A stretch of 43,465 nucleotides of DNA, from NCBI GenBank assembly GCA_000181795.3, contig CM012953.1:17601774-17645238 (forward strand), written 5' to 3'. The notes under the pieces were generated by a model, which saw only the letters and a list, made by a program, of their open reading frames with translations, had not been told where the DNA came from and made no database searches. The DNA is from Trichinella spiralis (lineage: Eukaryota; Nematoda; Enoplea; Trichinellida; Trichinellidae). A program made the translations under genes and the position numbers. Below are positions 33,391 through 43,465 of the stretch, piece by piece; the first letter of the stretch is position 1; each line of letters opens with the position of its first letter.

Positions 33391-34349
33391 ACAAACGGCA
33401 GCTTTTGACAACCACCGGACTGAGTAAGGCGTTTTGCGACCAGATGCTGCCGGTGAATCACGCAGTGCACCGCCGGTACATGCGAACTTGATTTTTTCAA
33501 GTACGCAATGAATCCACAGTGGCAGCTTACCATTTCCAGAGCACCATCTGTTGCACCATTAGCAAATTCGTAAGAGGAATCCTCTTTTTCTTTGAAAAAT
33601 TCTTCCACGACGAGAAATGCCAACTGTCCTGTAGTGTTTGTTAGCAATGGTCTGGCAAACAGCATCGCTACGTTTAATTTTTTCCTTTTTTATAAATCGA
33701 ACGTAAGCTAACAGTATAATGCTTAATTCCCTGACAAAGTTTATTCATCCAGCTGTAACGAAAACTGTGCAGTCCTCCAAAAATTGCACAAAGTATCTTC
33801 TACATCATTTCTGCTCATTTCATCAATTCGACGTTCTTAACGATTCTGTCATGTTTAGAAATTCTTACATCGTTCATGTTTCAAGTCATACTGACCCGTG
33901 TCGTAACTTGCTTTGCCGAGTGAGCTTAATGAATTGAAAAATTTTTTGCTAAACAATCTTTACTGTTGTTTGTTGATAAAATAACCAATGCGGCGTTAAT
34001 TATCATTTTCAAACTGATGTACATACGAGTTATTTGTTTTCGCAAAGCAAGCAATAGATACAAGCATGGGCTTTACATCTATCTATATTTGTTGCATTTC
34101 GCACAGCGGGTAGATATTTTATTTGTCTGTAGCGTCGCAAAGTTCACATCTGGAATGCATTTTGTTTGCACTATGCTTTGTGACGTTCTTTGTTCTTCGC
34201 TTTGGACTTTCTGTACAAAATAAGATGATGTGAACGGTCGTGGAAGCCGCTTCCTAAGAAGAATTTGTGGCGTGGCCAGCGCCTTTCCTAGTTTTTCGAG
34301 GTCCAGGCGACGCCGGTACATTTTGCTGGCGTTCTACTCAGGGTTGCAG

Positions 34350-34575
34350 TGTTATAGCCCCGTGTCCGTGGCTATTCCGTAAGCTGATGCACAAGAAGCA
34401 GGAACAGAAACAATAAACGTTTACTAGTCAATATCAAGCGAAATAGTGCATACTAAACCGAAGACTCGATTCTGTTCTGTTCAATCCCCATTCTTATATA
34501 CTTTTCGTGAATGTTTACTGTAGATGTTCAGGTTCAGTGTATGGATGTTTCCGCCTGAGGTTCTATACCATAACA
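34350..34575 (-). repeat. LTR of the Ty3/gypsy element
   Basis: This is a 226-bp unit bounded by TGTTAT and ATAACA, the TG...CA ends with short inverted repeats expected of an LTR. On the minus strand it has a TATATAAG box, and a purine tract (GGGGAGAGG) abuts its internal side. No second copy was found in the window. Confidence 0.75.
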
Positions 34576-37500
34576 CCTCTCCCCAGTTCTTCAGATGCTT
34601 AGTCGATTGGGGGGCTTTCGGACACGATTTGATCAACGTAACTTCTAAGGAACTTCATCCTGCTTCATGGTGACGCTTCCATCTGGTTTATGTTCCCTGT
34701 CGTCTGTTTCTGCTGTGGTCGAACTGCTTTCTGGGTGGACTGTCGCTTTAGAACTGTCCACACTTTCCTTATGTGGCGTGCATGTTTGATCTTGGAAAAT
34801 GTTCGGTGTTTCGGTGTCCTGAACATTTTCATCAGCTGCAGCATTTCTTTCAGGTGAATTTCCTGCTGACAATGCTTCATCCAGTAACGAACCCACCTCA
34901 TTATCTTTTTCCTCCTGAACGTCAGCAATCCCTGTGTTTTTGTGACGCATTTGGTTCGTATGCCGTTTCCATCTCATCCTTCCGACTTGAACAAACCATC
35001 TCACCTGTCCTTGCTGCCCGACTATTACTCCTTCCCGCCATAATTTTCGATCACGCGTGTAGTCTCGAACCATGACTGTTTCACAGATCTTGAATTGACG
35101 ATCTTCACGGTTTCCTGAAGAGTTCTCCATTTTCGTCTTCTGTTCCTCCAGATTCTCAATTCCCCTTGGAAACATGAGATCAAATACAGTTTTTATTCAT
35201 CTTTTCAGAAACATCTCAGACGGCGTTAACTTTGTACTCAGATGCGGAGTAACACGAATAGTCATCAAAAATTCGCGCAGTCGATCCTATTGCGGGCGAC
35301 GATCATTTGTCGATTTTTTCAATGCTCGCTTGAAGGTGTCAATGAATCTTTCCACTTGACCATTCGACTGTGCATGGTACGGCGCTGATGTCACATGACG
35401 AATTCCATTTTCTCCACAAAAAATTGTGAACTCAGTAGCCGTAAACTGCGTTCCGTTATCTGAAACGAGGACTTCTGGGAACCCAAACCGCGTGAAAACG
35501 GTCTTCAATGATTCGATGATCTGCTCTGTTGTAATATGTGGCATGTGCAGCACTTCTGGCCACTTTGAATGAGCATCCACCATGATTAAGAACATTTTTC
35601 CGTTTATAGGTCCCGCGAAATCAACATGAATCCTTTTCTATGGCCTGTCAGCTACTTCCCATGGCTTAACTGCCATCTTTGCTGGATTCTTTTGTGCAGT
35701 AGCGCATCCTTCGCAGCTCTGCGCTTTCATTTCAATGTCCTTGTTCATCGCTGGCTACCAACAAAATTGCCTTGCCATTGATACCATCCGCTCTCTGCCT
35801 GGATGTATTTCATGCAGTTTCATCAGCACTCTTGATCGCAATTTCATCGGGATTACCGTCCTTATTCCCCATAACAGGCATCCATATGATACGCTCAGTT
35901 CGGTGCGTTTAATGAAATAACTGCGCAGCTCTTCCCTAGGGCATTTCTCAGGCCAGCCCGATAGAACAAATTGTTTCACTTGCTTAAGCACACTGCCTTT
36001 CTCGGTTGCTTCAGCAATTACTCTGGCGGTGACCGGTAACTCCGCCTGCAATTCCACAATCAATTGTTTCACTGTTAATTCGTCTTCAGCCTCTCGATTA
36101 ATTCAGATGATCAAAATTTGTATCAAATGAGTCGCTTGACGAGGGAAGTCTGGACAAACAGTCAGTTTGACAAAAATTTTTCGTGCTGCGATATTCAATA
36201 TCAAACGAGTAATTCATCAGCGCAATTGCCCACCTTGTCCAACGGCATGCAGCCATTTGCGGTACGCCTTTCTTTGAACCGAATATTGAGACAAGAGGTT
36301 TGTGATCAGTTAATAATGTGAAGCGTTGTCCCCACAGATACTTGTGGAACTTCTTCACTCCGTACACAAGTGCCAGCACCTCTTTTGTAATTTGTCCGTA
36401 GTTCCTTTGAGCAGCATTGAGCGTCTTTGAGGCATGAGCGATCACTTTAACAGTTCCATCGCTGAGCCTATGATATACGACAGCTCCAATGCCCTCATTT
36501 GATGCATCCGCTGCTAGCACAATGGGCCACTCTGGGTGATAGTGCGTGAGCAGGAGGGGTGAATTCAACAACCGTTTTACCCTCTCTACCGCTCTCCTGT
36601 CCAATTCCAGCGCGCGTCTTTCCTGAGTAACTGACTTAGAGGGCTACACAACTCCGCCAATTTGGGTACGAACTCAGTGTAGTAATTACACATACCGAGA
36701 AAAGACCGCAGTTTCGCAATGTTCGTGGGCAACGGCATATTAACAAAAGCTGCCGTCTTCTTTGGGTCTGCTCTGATACCCTTCGAACTGAGAATGTGAC
36801 CCAGATACTCGACTTCTCTTTGGAAGAAGGTACACTTCTCTTTGCGAATCCGCAATCCAAATTCCTTCAATCGGCCCAAAACTAACTTCAGCGTCCTCCG
36901 GTATTCATCATCGGTTGCCCCCGTTAAGATGATATCGTCCAAGTACGCTGCAACGTTAGGAATGCCTGCTAACATTGTATCCATTACCTGTTGGAAAATT
37001 GCAGGTGCCGAAGCCACACCGAATGGCAGTCTGTTGTAGTAATACAGTCCCTTGTGTGTATTGATAACCAGAATCTTCTTGGATTCCTCATCCAGCTCAA
37101 CTTGTAAATACGCTTCTGATAAGTCCAATTTGGTAAATGTTTTCCCACCTCTCAATGCCTGGTAGAGATCTTCAGGCCTCGGAATTGGGTATGAGTCAAC
37201 CATGAGTCGATCATTTAGTCCTGTGGAGAAATCGGCGCATATACGAATCTTACCATTCGGTTTTTTTACCGTGACAATGGGTGCAGCCCAAGCTGATCTG
37301 TCAATTGGGGTCAGCACACCCATGCCAACATATCGCTGTAACTCTTTTCCCACGGCATCCTGCATTGCGAATGCCAATGGAAAAGGTTTCCGAAATACTG
37401 GCACAACTCCATTCTTCAGCTCAACGTGCATCTTCGAACACTTGGAAATTCAACGCACACGTCATTTTGTGTACGCGACTCAACTTCATTTCCTTCTTAT

Positions 37501-38336
37501 TTGCAAGGAGAGAGCGAAGAGCTTCAGCTGCTCCGAATGCGTTGATCCAATCCTGACCCATCACATTGGTCGCTCCGTTTTTGGCCACTCGCAACAATAG
37601 CTTTCTCGTACCTATGTCACCTTCTACCGTCACCATCGTCTCCCCTTTTAGCTTCACCTCGTGCCCTGTGAAACTACGCAACATCACTGTTGCCCTTTTT
37701 GGTTTCGGGCTGCCTATGCTCTTCCAGCATTCCGGCGTCACGATGGTAACTGCGGCTCCAGTGTCCAGCTCCATTCGAGTTGACTTACCGTTGATTTTAA
37801 CGGTGACTTCAAAATTGTGGGCGCGTTCCTTAACGGCATAGATGCCATCCGCATATAACTTGTGATCTTTCCAGCTGTTCTGAGGTCACTGTTTTTGAGA
37901 CTTTCCTAGTTTCTGAAAGTGCTTACACACTTTTGCCAGATCGCCTTGCTTCCTACACTTGAAGCACTTTGAGCCTTGGAACTTGCATTTCCTTGCAAAA
38001 TGTCCTGCTTCTTCACAGCAGTGACATACACCTGAAACGCCTCTGGGCTTTAAGCCCCTCGTTTCTTGGACTGCGTGACATGCTTGCATAGTACTCCTAC
38101 TATTGCAACCATGAATTTCCTCGTACATCTCTAGATATTTTCCGTGGCTAACAACCTTAGCTTTATTTCCTCATTTTTCATGCCATTAATGAATTGCAGC
38201 ACTAATGCAGCTTCCGTGTTAAACGTCTCGAAGTTGCAGTGATCTGCGGCCTCGCGTAAACTATTAGCAAACTGCTTCGGGGTTTGATGATCTGACTGCG
38301 TGATGCGGAAAAAGTTCGCTCTTTCACGCATCGCAG
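34350..38336 (-). mobile_element. Ty3/gypsy LTR retrotransposon fossil (Mag-like)
   Basis: The element reads on the minus strand. Parts in order: gag with a CCHC knuckle (about 37886-38331), protease (about 37421-37774), reverse transcriptase (36586-37431, with YLDDIILTG and PFGVASAPAIFQQ), RNase H (36098-36604), integrase with zinc-binding and core regions (about 35287-36072), an integrase tail (34645-35175), a purine-rich tract directly before the LTR, and one LTR (34350-34575). The order protease-RT-RH-integrase is that of Ty3/gypsy; the RT resembles the Mag / K02A2.6-like group. It is broken, with several interruptions, and only one LTR was found. Long open stretches remain, so it is the youngest layer of this nest. 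It lies inside the piggyBac. Confidence 0.85.
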
Positions 38337-38939
38337 TTACTCGTCATCAAACCTTGTCTCACGGTCATCAAACCGCATGATTCTGGAAATACGACATAAC
38401 GTTGTGAAAGATAGGTTTCCCATTCTCTGCATTCCAGAGGTGGTTTGTTGTTTCTCCATGAGACTTATATACATCAGCCAAAATGAGTAGGCCAATATAA
38501 GCAAGCAATTCTGTCTCATCATTTTGTTTTCAGGCGTCGTAATATAATCGCCTACCTTCCAAGTTAGTCATCTTCAGAATGATTTTCTCCATTCAAGTAA
38601 AAATGAAGAGAGCAAACGAGAATCTTATGTCTTATGTTATTCTTGCAATAGCATAGGCAATAGGACATGGCGGCAATTTGATGATCACGTTGGGTTCTGC
38701 TAACCGACATTGCCAGTTTTGGATTGGTGATGAATACCACTTCATAAATCCATTCTTTGCCATTTGCGCATTTGTTGATAGAGAAAACGGGTCTTCACTT
38801 GATTCATCACTCGATGAATAGGTACTGCCAATTGGCTAGTAGTCCGATGACAACTCAGGTGCATCTTTAATTTCTGAGATATCCTCTTCTATATCAGACA
38901 ATTCTTCAGCAGGTAGAATTAGCTCGCTAGTTGACCTCA

Positions 38940-39914
38940 GTGACAAAATAAGCGAAATCTATAAAAGGTGTACATGAGTAACCGGTAAACTATTGTGGGC
39001 GAATAACGCAGAACCCTTTAGTGATGTATATATAAAGTTTAACAGCTACATCGACAAAATGTAGACGGACGGTTCCACACAGATTATTATATTTCACTGG
39101 CAGATAACGTTCAGAAACTGTCAGCTGGTCAAGGCAGCTAATGGCTGTCAGATGACATATACCACCATTGGTGAAGTAAACACATGCAGCTGTGGCAGAC
39201 AGCACATTGCAGCTGTTGTTTCTTCATGGGGCAATTATTACCTTGAACAATAAAAGCGTGAAGATTTTTAAAAAGCTGAAGGAATAAAGAAAGCATGGAA
39301 TATAAAGAGGAAAAAAAGTAAGAACTTCAGTGCTGAATAAATGGCAGTAAATAGCAAAAACAAGAAAAACATTTCATAATCTTTACTTATAAATGGAAAG
39401 AGCAATATTTACTTTCAGTTCATACCAGTCGGTCATCTTGGCTACTCAAAATTTTGATCACCTCTACACATTAGCCGCTGTTATTTCCCAAACAGCTGCA
39501 AAACAACCTGATAGTTGACCTCCATCATATCCTGAAAATAACCCCTAATATTCAGCTTTTTATGGAGTTATAAGACAGAAAGAAAAGTGAAAACATCCCA
39601 CTTTCTAACCTCAAATAATTTAAACGCAGCCACATTAAAACAACATGACAGCCGGAAAATTTTATTTCAAATCATAATATAAAGAGAATTATAAATATTT
39701 TATCGTATCAATATCGGTCATATTGACCCATAACATGACCGATGAAACCAAATTCATTGCAACAAGAATGGTCGCCCTGAACGAGTTCTAATTTTCTGCA
39801 GAAATGTAGTACCATGAATTGGAAAAAGTCGCATAATTTCATTAGTCAAATGAAGAAGTATTCGTCAATCAAACATAGAAATAAGACAATTTGACCCGAA
39901 GCAGAATATGAGGG
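38940..39914. other. non-coding leader part of the piggyBac element
   Basis: Sequence between the piggyBac end and the start of its transposase remnant. It contains a second near-palindrome of the same kind, GGTCATATTGACCC (39716-39729), which fits a subterminal repeat. The frame at 38990-39205 (-) shows no family. Confidence 0.45.
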
Positions 39915-40379
39915 TTAAATAAATTTTCTTGATTATGTCCGTTGCTGGCTTGTGCAACACGGTATGCAGAACCTCACTAACCGCCAGGAGGATTAATTCT
40001 TCGCCAACAGTGTGTGCCTTCCTAGTTTTAACGATCAGTAGAGACACGTTGTAGGAGGCTCTCATTTTGTGTCGCAGGCGAGAACATAGTTGCTAAAGTT
40101 GGTCGAGCATGAAATTTGTCTCGAAGTGATTAAAAATAATACAAATCCTTTTTTGCCTTGTTTTCGTGAACTTTTCTGAAGTGTTCAAGTAATCCTGAAG
40201 GTTAAACTGCTTCATTAAAAATCATTTTTTCAATAATCAGGCACACTGATAGTTGCGCGTTTTTAGTGAAAGAATAAAGCCGTACTTTAGACACTCGATG
40301 CTATACTGTCGGCACTTCCTTTTTGTGTCTCCCATGGCAAAAAAAATTAATAACTTTAGTTACTGTGTCTCACGCGGAG

Positions 40380-40455
40380 TACAACTACCTTTACTGAGTA
40401 GCAACGAATATACTGACAAGGCGTAAAATTATCTTTACTGAGTAGCAACGATCAA
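40380..40455 (+). repeat. short direct repeat, two copies
   Basis: The 18-base word TTTACTGAGTAGCAACGA occurs at about 40391 and again at about 40435, in the same orientation, just before the proposed start of the BEL/Pao remnant. It could be a local duplication or part of a repeat border. Confidence 0.5.
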
Positions 40456-40496
40456 CTAAAAAAAAGTAGTCAACAGCTGCGTTCACTAAATTATCT

Positions 40497-43332
40497 TTTG
40501 AGAAATCTTTTCTCAGTACCTTCTAATGATTAAAATCTAAGCAGATTTGCTACTGGCAGGAACAACAACTTTGACCAAATGTCATTTGATTCCCCTATTT
40601 TTCTCAAACTCTGAACAACAGCGACAACATCGTATAGTTGTCACAACTCTGGTGATCAGCTACTAGTGATATGTCGAAATCAGATAGATGGACACCGCGG
40701 CTGCTCAGATAAAAGCCAACGACACAACTGCATGAACCAGCAACTGCAAAACTAACTCCGCTTACATATTCGCTCCACAGTGAACAAAACGCGCAATCAG
40801 TTCACCACCGCAAATATAAATATGAGCGAAGAAGATGAAGAAGACATATTGCAAAGAGTCATATTACTGTCAAATGTAAACACAAAACATCAGTTAATAT
40901 TCTCAAACCAACTACTGAACAAAAATCAACATAAACACAAGGCATAAACCATACGGTGTTCAAGCGCGTCTCGTTGATCCTTTACCTTCTAAAGTAAGTA
41001 CTTCAGTAGCAATGCCAAATCGCAGGTCTTGGTCAGAATTAGCCGTAAGCAGGAACGTACGGCCATCAAAGATTCTGTATCGGACGCAGATTGACCTAAC
41101 AACTTTATTTGTCTAAACGATGAAGTGGAAGAAGAACAATAAAGCTACCGTAAACAGATACATACTTGAAGATCAGGAAAGGAATACGGTAACATAGTAG
41201 TTGGTTCCGAACTTTTACTTTGGTAGATCGGTGGCGGTCTTCTTTTGGACTTGTTAATAAATACTGTACTCTTTATCTGTCTTGTAAATGCGAGAATTTT
41301 ACCGTGAAAGCTTGAACTGGGAAAAAAGGGCAGCAGAGCCGGCGGAAGCCAAACGGAGAATATGCCCGCGCAGAGGAACGCGCCGGTCGACACCGGCCCG
41401 TCGTCGCCTAGTGATGGCTGTGATAATAATCCGGTTGGCGTGACGAACGAGCCCGCCCGAGAGACAGTGGGGGTCTGTCCGGGAAATGGCGTTGAGGGGA
41501 GTCGCAACCGCCTGTTATGGCCCACCTCAGCCGTTTCCCCGGACATGGATCTGGCTGAGTAGCTGGACATGGTAGAAGACTTTTTCTATGTGTCTGGTGT
41601 GCCACCCTCACACAAAGCCGCCAGCGGCCGCCTATTTATGACCGAAGCGGCCCGACGTAAGCTCTTCCCTCCCGGATCGACACGGGACAACTCCTCGGTG
41701 GAGCTTAAGCGCCTACGGCCAGAGTGAGTTTCTGATTCGACTGGAAATGCGCTGCAGCCATCTGCAGCAGCAAAAGAACCAGCCCATCCGAGATTTCCCA
41801 CAAGAAGTGGATGAAGTGGGACGCAGTGCCGGGAAATCAGAGAACGAACTGGTTGGCCGTTTTATCCTCGGCCTGCTTCCAAGGAACTCCATTGAGAGCT
41901 CCGTATGCGGGAACCGGCGACTCTCGCAAAGGCACGCCAGCTGGCGGAAAGTGTGACAGAGATCGAGGAAGGCCGGCGGAAAACAGTTGACGATGCTGCC
42001 TCAGGGAACGGCGGCCTGACCAGGGCTATGGATGCTCTGGCCTGACGGTTTGACAAGCTGGAGGCGACACGAGAAAGGCAGTCCCGCATGCAACCCGCAC
42101 GGAGGGAAATGGAATGCTTTCAGTGCGGTGGTCTGGGCCACATTTGACGGGTCGGGTCTCAAACCACCTGGACCGCCGTCTTCTGGCGATGACGGAACTC
42201 CAAGCCAGACAATCACCGTCGCTCACGGGTAAGGAAAATTGGGCTGGAAATTTCCTTCCTTTTGGACAGTGGGGCGGTTGTTTCTGTAGTACAGCTGTCA
42301 ACCTGAAGTGCAGGGGCGCGATGCCCGAGTGAATAGGGCCTACGTCTGCATATTTACATGCATGACGACCAGAGCGGTACCTCTAGAGCTCCTGAGAGAG
42401 CAGACAACGGACAGTTTTTTACCGATAACATCCGGTTTTTCAAACTGGCAGACACATTCATCCAGTCCCTGTTCAGAGATTCCGACTGGGAGAAACTGCA
42501 GCGCAAGCTCAATGAGGAACGGATTCGGTGGAAATTCATCACACCAAGAGTCCCTTGGTGCGGTGGTTATTGGGAAAGATTCATCCTATCTATCATCAGA
42601 GCCTTCCTCAAATATGACGAGCTCCACACTGTCTTGTGTGAAATCGAGGCGCGCATCAACGATCGACCGCTGGTGTTCATGGATGATGACATCGCCGGTG
42701 AAGCAGCATTAACTCCTGCCCATCTCTTAATCGGACGTGAGCTTACACGACTACCGAGTTTGAGTACTGGAATCTACCGGCGTGATGACTCCACAAGTGG
42801 AGTGAACCACCTGATAAGGAGATGGCGGTATCAGCAACGCATGACTGTCCAGCTATGGAAAAGATGGAAGCAAGAGTATGTCACCACCCTGACCACGCGT
42901 GGAAGATGGCGCAAAACTCAACAAGAGCCCAGAGTGGGTGACATTGTGCTAGTGCACGAACCCAGTACTGCATGGATCAAATGGCCCATCGGAAGGATCA
43001 TTGAGATCCACCCGAGTGAAGACGGTGTAGTCAGATCGGCGACGGTGAAAACCAGACAAAGAACAGTAACCCGATCTGCAAGATCACTCCTCCTGGTGGA
43101 ACCATCCGGTGACGCATAAAACCCGGTTCACCTTTTTTGGGAGGTGTTGAGAAATCTTTTCTCAGTACCTACTCATCACTATCTAAATCATCACTATCAC
43201 TAATCACTCTGTTTCCTTACTTTTACTGAATAAACTTGAATCCCACAAATTACGTTGTACAGATCAGTTATAAATAGAAACCTACAGTCCACTTACAAAA
43301 GAGATCTACAAGTTCAAAAGAATCATTTCTTA

Positions 43333-43336
<4 letters not shown>
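40497..43336 (+). mobile_element. BEL/Pao LTR retrotransposon remnant
   Basis: The element reads on the plus strand. The parts visible are a GC-rich gag-like region with a CCHC knuckle (about 41362-42150; CFQCGGLGHI), a protease-like FLLDSGAVVS at about 42255, and a BEL/Pao integrase (about 42330-43119). The integrase shows YVCIFTCMTTRAV, then PRVPWCGGYWERFI, VLCEIEARINDRPLVF and LTPAHLLIGRELTRLP, ending with GDIVLVHE, WPIGRIIEIHP and DG. A 24-base word starting TTGAGAAATC occurs at about 40499 and again at about 43147, the second right after a TTTTTTGGGAGG tract, as expected for LTR starts. It is broken in several places and the two LTR candidates have diverged beyond that word, so it is old. 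The gag-like part might belong to a different LTR element. Confidence 0.65.

Positions 43337-43431
<95 letters not shown>
43337..43431 (+). repeat. (AC)n-(AT)n compound microsatellite
   Basis: About 37 AC units (43337-43410) run straight into about 10 AT units (43411-43431). The alternating purine-pyrimidine run can adopt Z-DNA and is prone to length change and assembly error. Confidence 0.95.
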
Positions 43432-43465
43432 ATGTATGTGAATTCAAACAATGCTGACGTGGCCT

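Larger units (their letters stand above)
33858..39918 (-). mobile_element. piggyBac DNA transposon inserted at TTAA within the hAT
   Basis: The right end is a TTAA (39915-39918) next to CCCTCATATTCTGC (minus strand) and a GGGTCAAATTGTC element. A matching but worn end lies at about 33858-33897 (GTCATACTGACCC), beside TTAG, a likely decayed TTAA. Transposase remains: an acidic N-terminus at about 38640-38940 (ELSDIEEDISEIKDAPELSS, STYSSSDESSEDP); the start of the DDE domain at 38337-38580 (NDETELLAYIGLLILADVYK, RIMRFDDRETR); and a C-terminal part at 34079-34349 (KMYRRRLDLEKLGKALATPQ, LPRPFTSSYFVQKVQSEEQR, and a CARC-type Cys motif, here CAKC). The catalytic core between them is missing, and a Ty3/gypsy element sits in its place. 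The transposase is dead. Confidence 0.72.
31988..40250 (-). mobile_element. hAT DNA transposon (ZBED5/SCAND3 type), split by later insertions
   Basis: Transposase pieces lie in order along the minus strand. The BED zinc finger and N-terminus are at about 39919-40250 (FRKVHENKAKKDLYY, FHARPTLATMFSPATQN, ASYNVSLLIVKTRKAHTVGE). The RRIDEMS and FSLQLDE segment is at about 33666-33853. The MLFARPLLTNT, TDGA, FIAYLKK and AVHCVIHRQHLVAK segment is at 33391-33665. DIAYMADLFSEF with KELNLQLQRK is at about 32440-32640. The C-terminal dimerisation piece is at 31988-32362 (RLWAVVRKFLLASASSNLVE, RGFSVVT). This is the ZBED5/SCAND3 hAT type. The gene is dead: stops and frameshifts occur in the N-terminal and central pieces, the HAT motif end is cut, and two foreign blocks interrupt it (33391 toward about 32660, and 33858-39914). 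No hAT terminal repeats or 8-bp target duplication were found. Confidence 0.8.

Noticed and set aside
31988-40250. Two independent hAT copies rather than one split copy
   Set aside because: The pieces do not overlap in transposase coverage, are collinear on one strand, and meet at piggyBac-type TTAA ends.
1-43465. CRISPR arrays, bacterial operons, rRNA or tRNA genes
   Set aside because: None seen. The intron-rich animal genes show this is eukaryotic nuclear DNA, and no repeat-spacer array or structured RNA gene could be supported.

Overview
The window looks like nuclear DNA of an invertebrate animal, most likely a clade I (Dorylaimia) nematode close to Trichinella. It is AT-rich. Exons are short and split by small AT-rich introns. 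There are possible trans-splice acceptors directly upstream of start codons. A STAT gene appears to lack the usual N-terminal domain, as in nematode STA-1. The mobile elements (ZBED5/SCAND3-type hAT, piggyBac, Mag-like Ty3/gypsy, BEL/Pao) are of kinds I recall as common in Trichinella assemblies. The genus is an inference.

Layout. 1-2750 holds no gene, only diverged repeats, a degenerate tandem array and one G-rich motif. 2755-3144 (-) is LAMTOR3. 4767-9108 (-) is COG1 in many exons. 9109-10971 is gene-free and carries a diverged direct repeat. 10972-11592 (+) is TYW3, tail to tail with a STAT gene at 11806-15733 (-). TSR2 (15933-16550, -) lies just upstream of STAT in the same direction, like an operon pair. 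17274-18701 (+) is a nucleoside diphosphate kinase gene. 18832-20804 (-) is ANKMY2, tail to tail with it. 22027-22407 (+) is a small membrane protein of unknown function. 22929-28835 (+) is a single-exon, GC-rich ATG2 of 1,968 residues. 29350-31491 (+) is an eight-exon SLC17-like MFS transporter. From about 31985 to the end the window is mobile-element fossils.

The main finding is in the NDK gene. Two tandem copies of the active-site exon are both exactly 134 nt, have the same splice phases, encode gapless 44-residue blocks about 64% identical, and both fit one upstream coding exon and one downstream exon. Using both copies or neither gives an early stop, so the layout predicts mutually exclusive splicing and two NDK isoforms.

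The second finding is the right third, which is layered. A hAT transposon is split at a TTAA site by a piggyBac element, and the piggyBac is itself interrupted by a Ty3/gypsy element. A further piggyBac-type end lies inside the hAT, and a BEL/Pao remnant follows beside it.

The host genes are housekeeping genes of varied function (Golgi tethering, Ragulator/TORC1, tRNA modification, JAK-STAT-type signalling, ribosome assembly, nucleotide balance, cilium/chaperone-linked MYND protein, autophagy lipid transfer, solute transport). Apart from the TSR2-STAT tandem I see no sign that they form one pathway.
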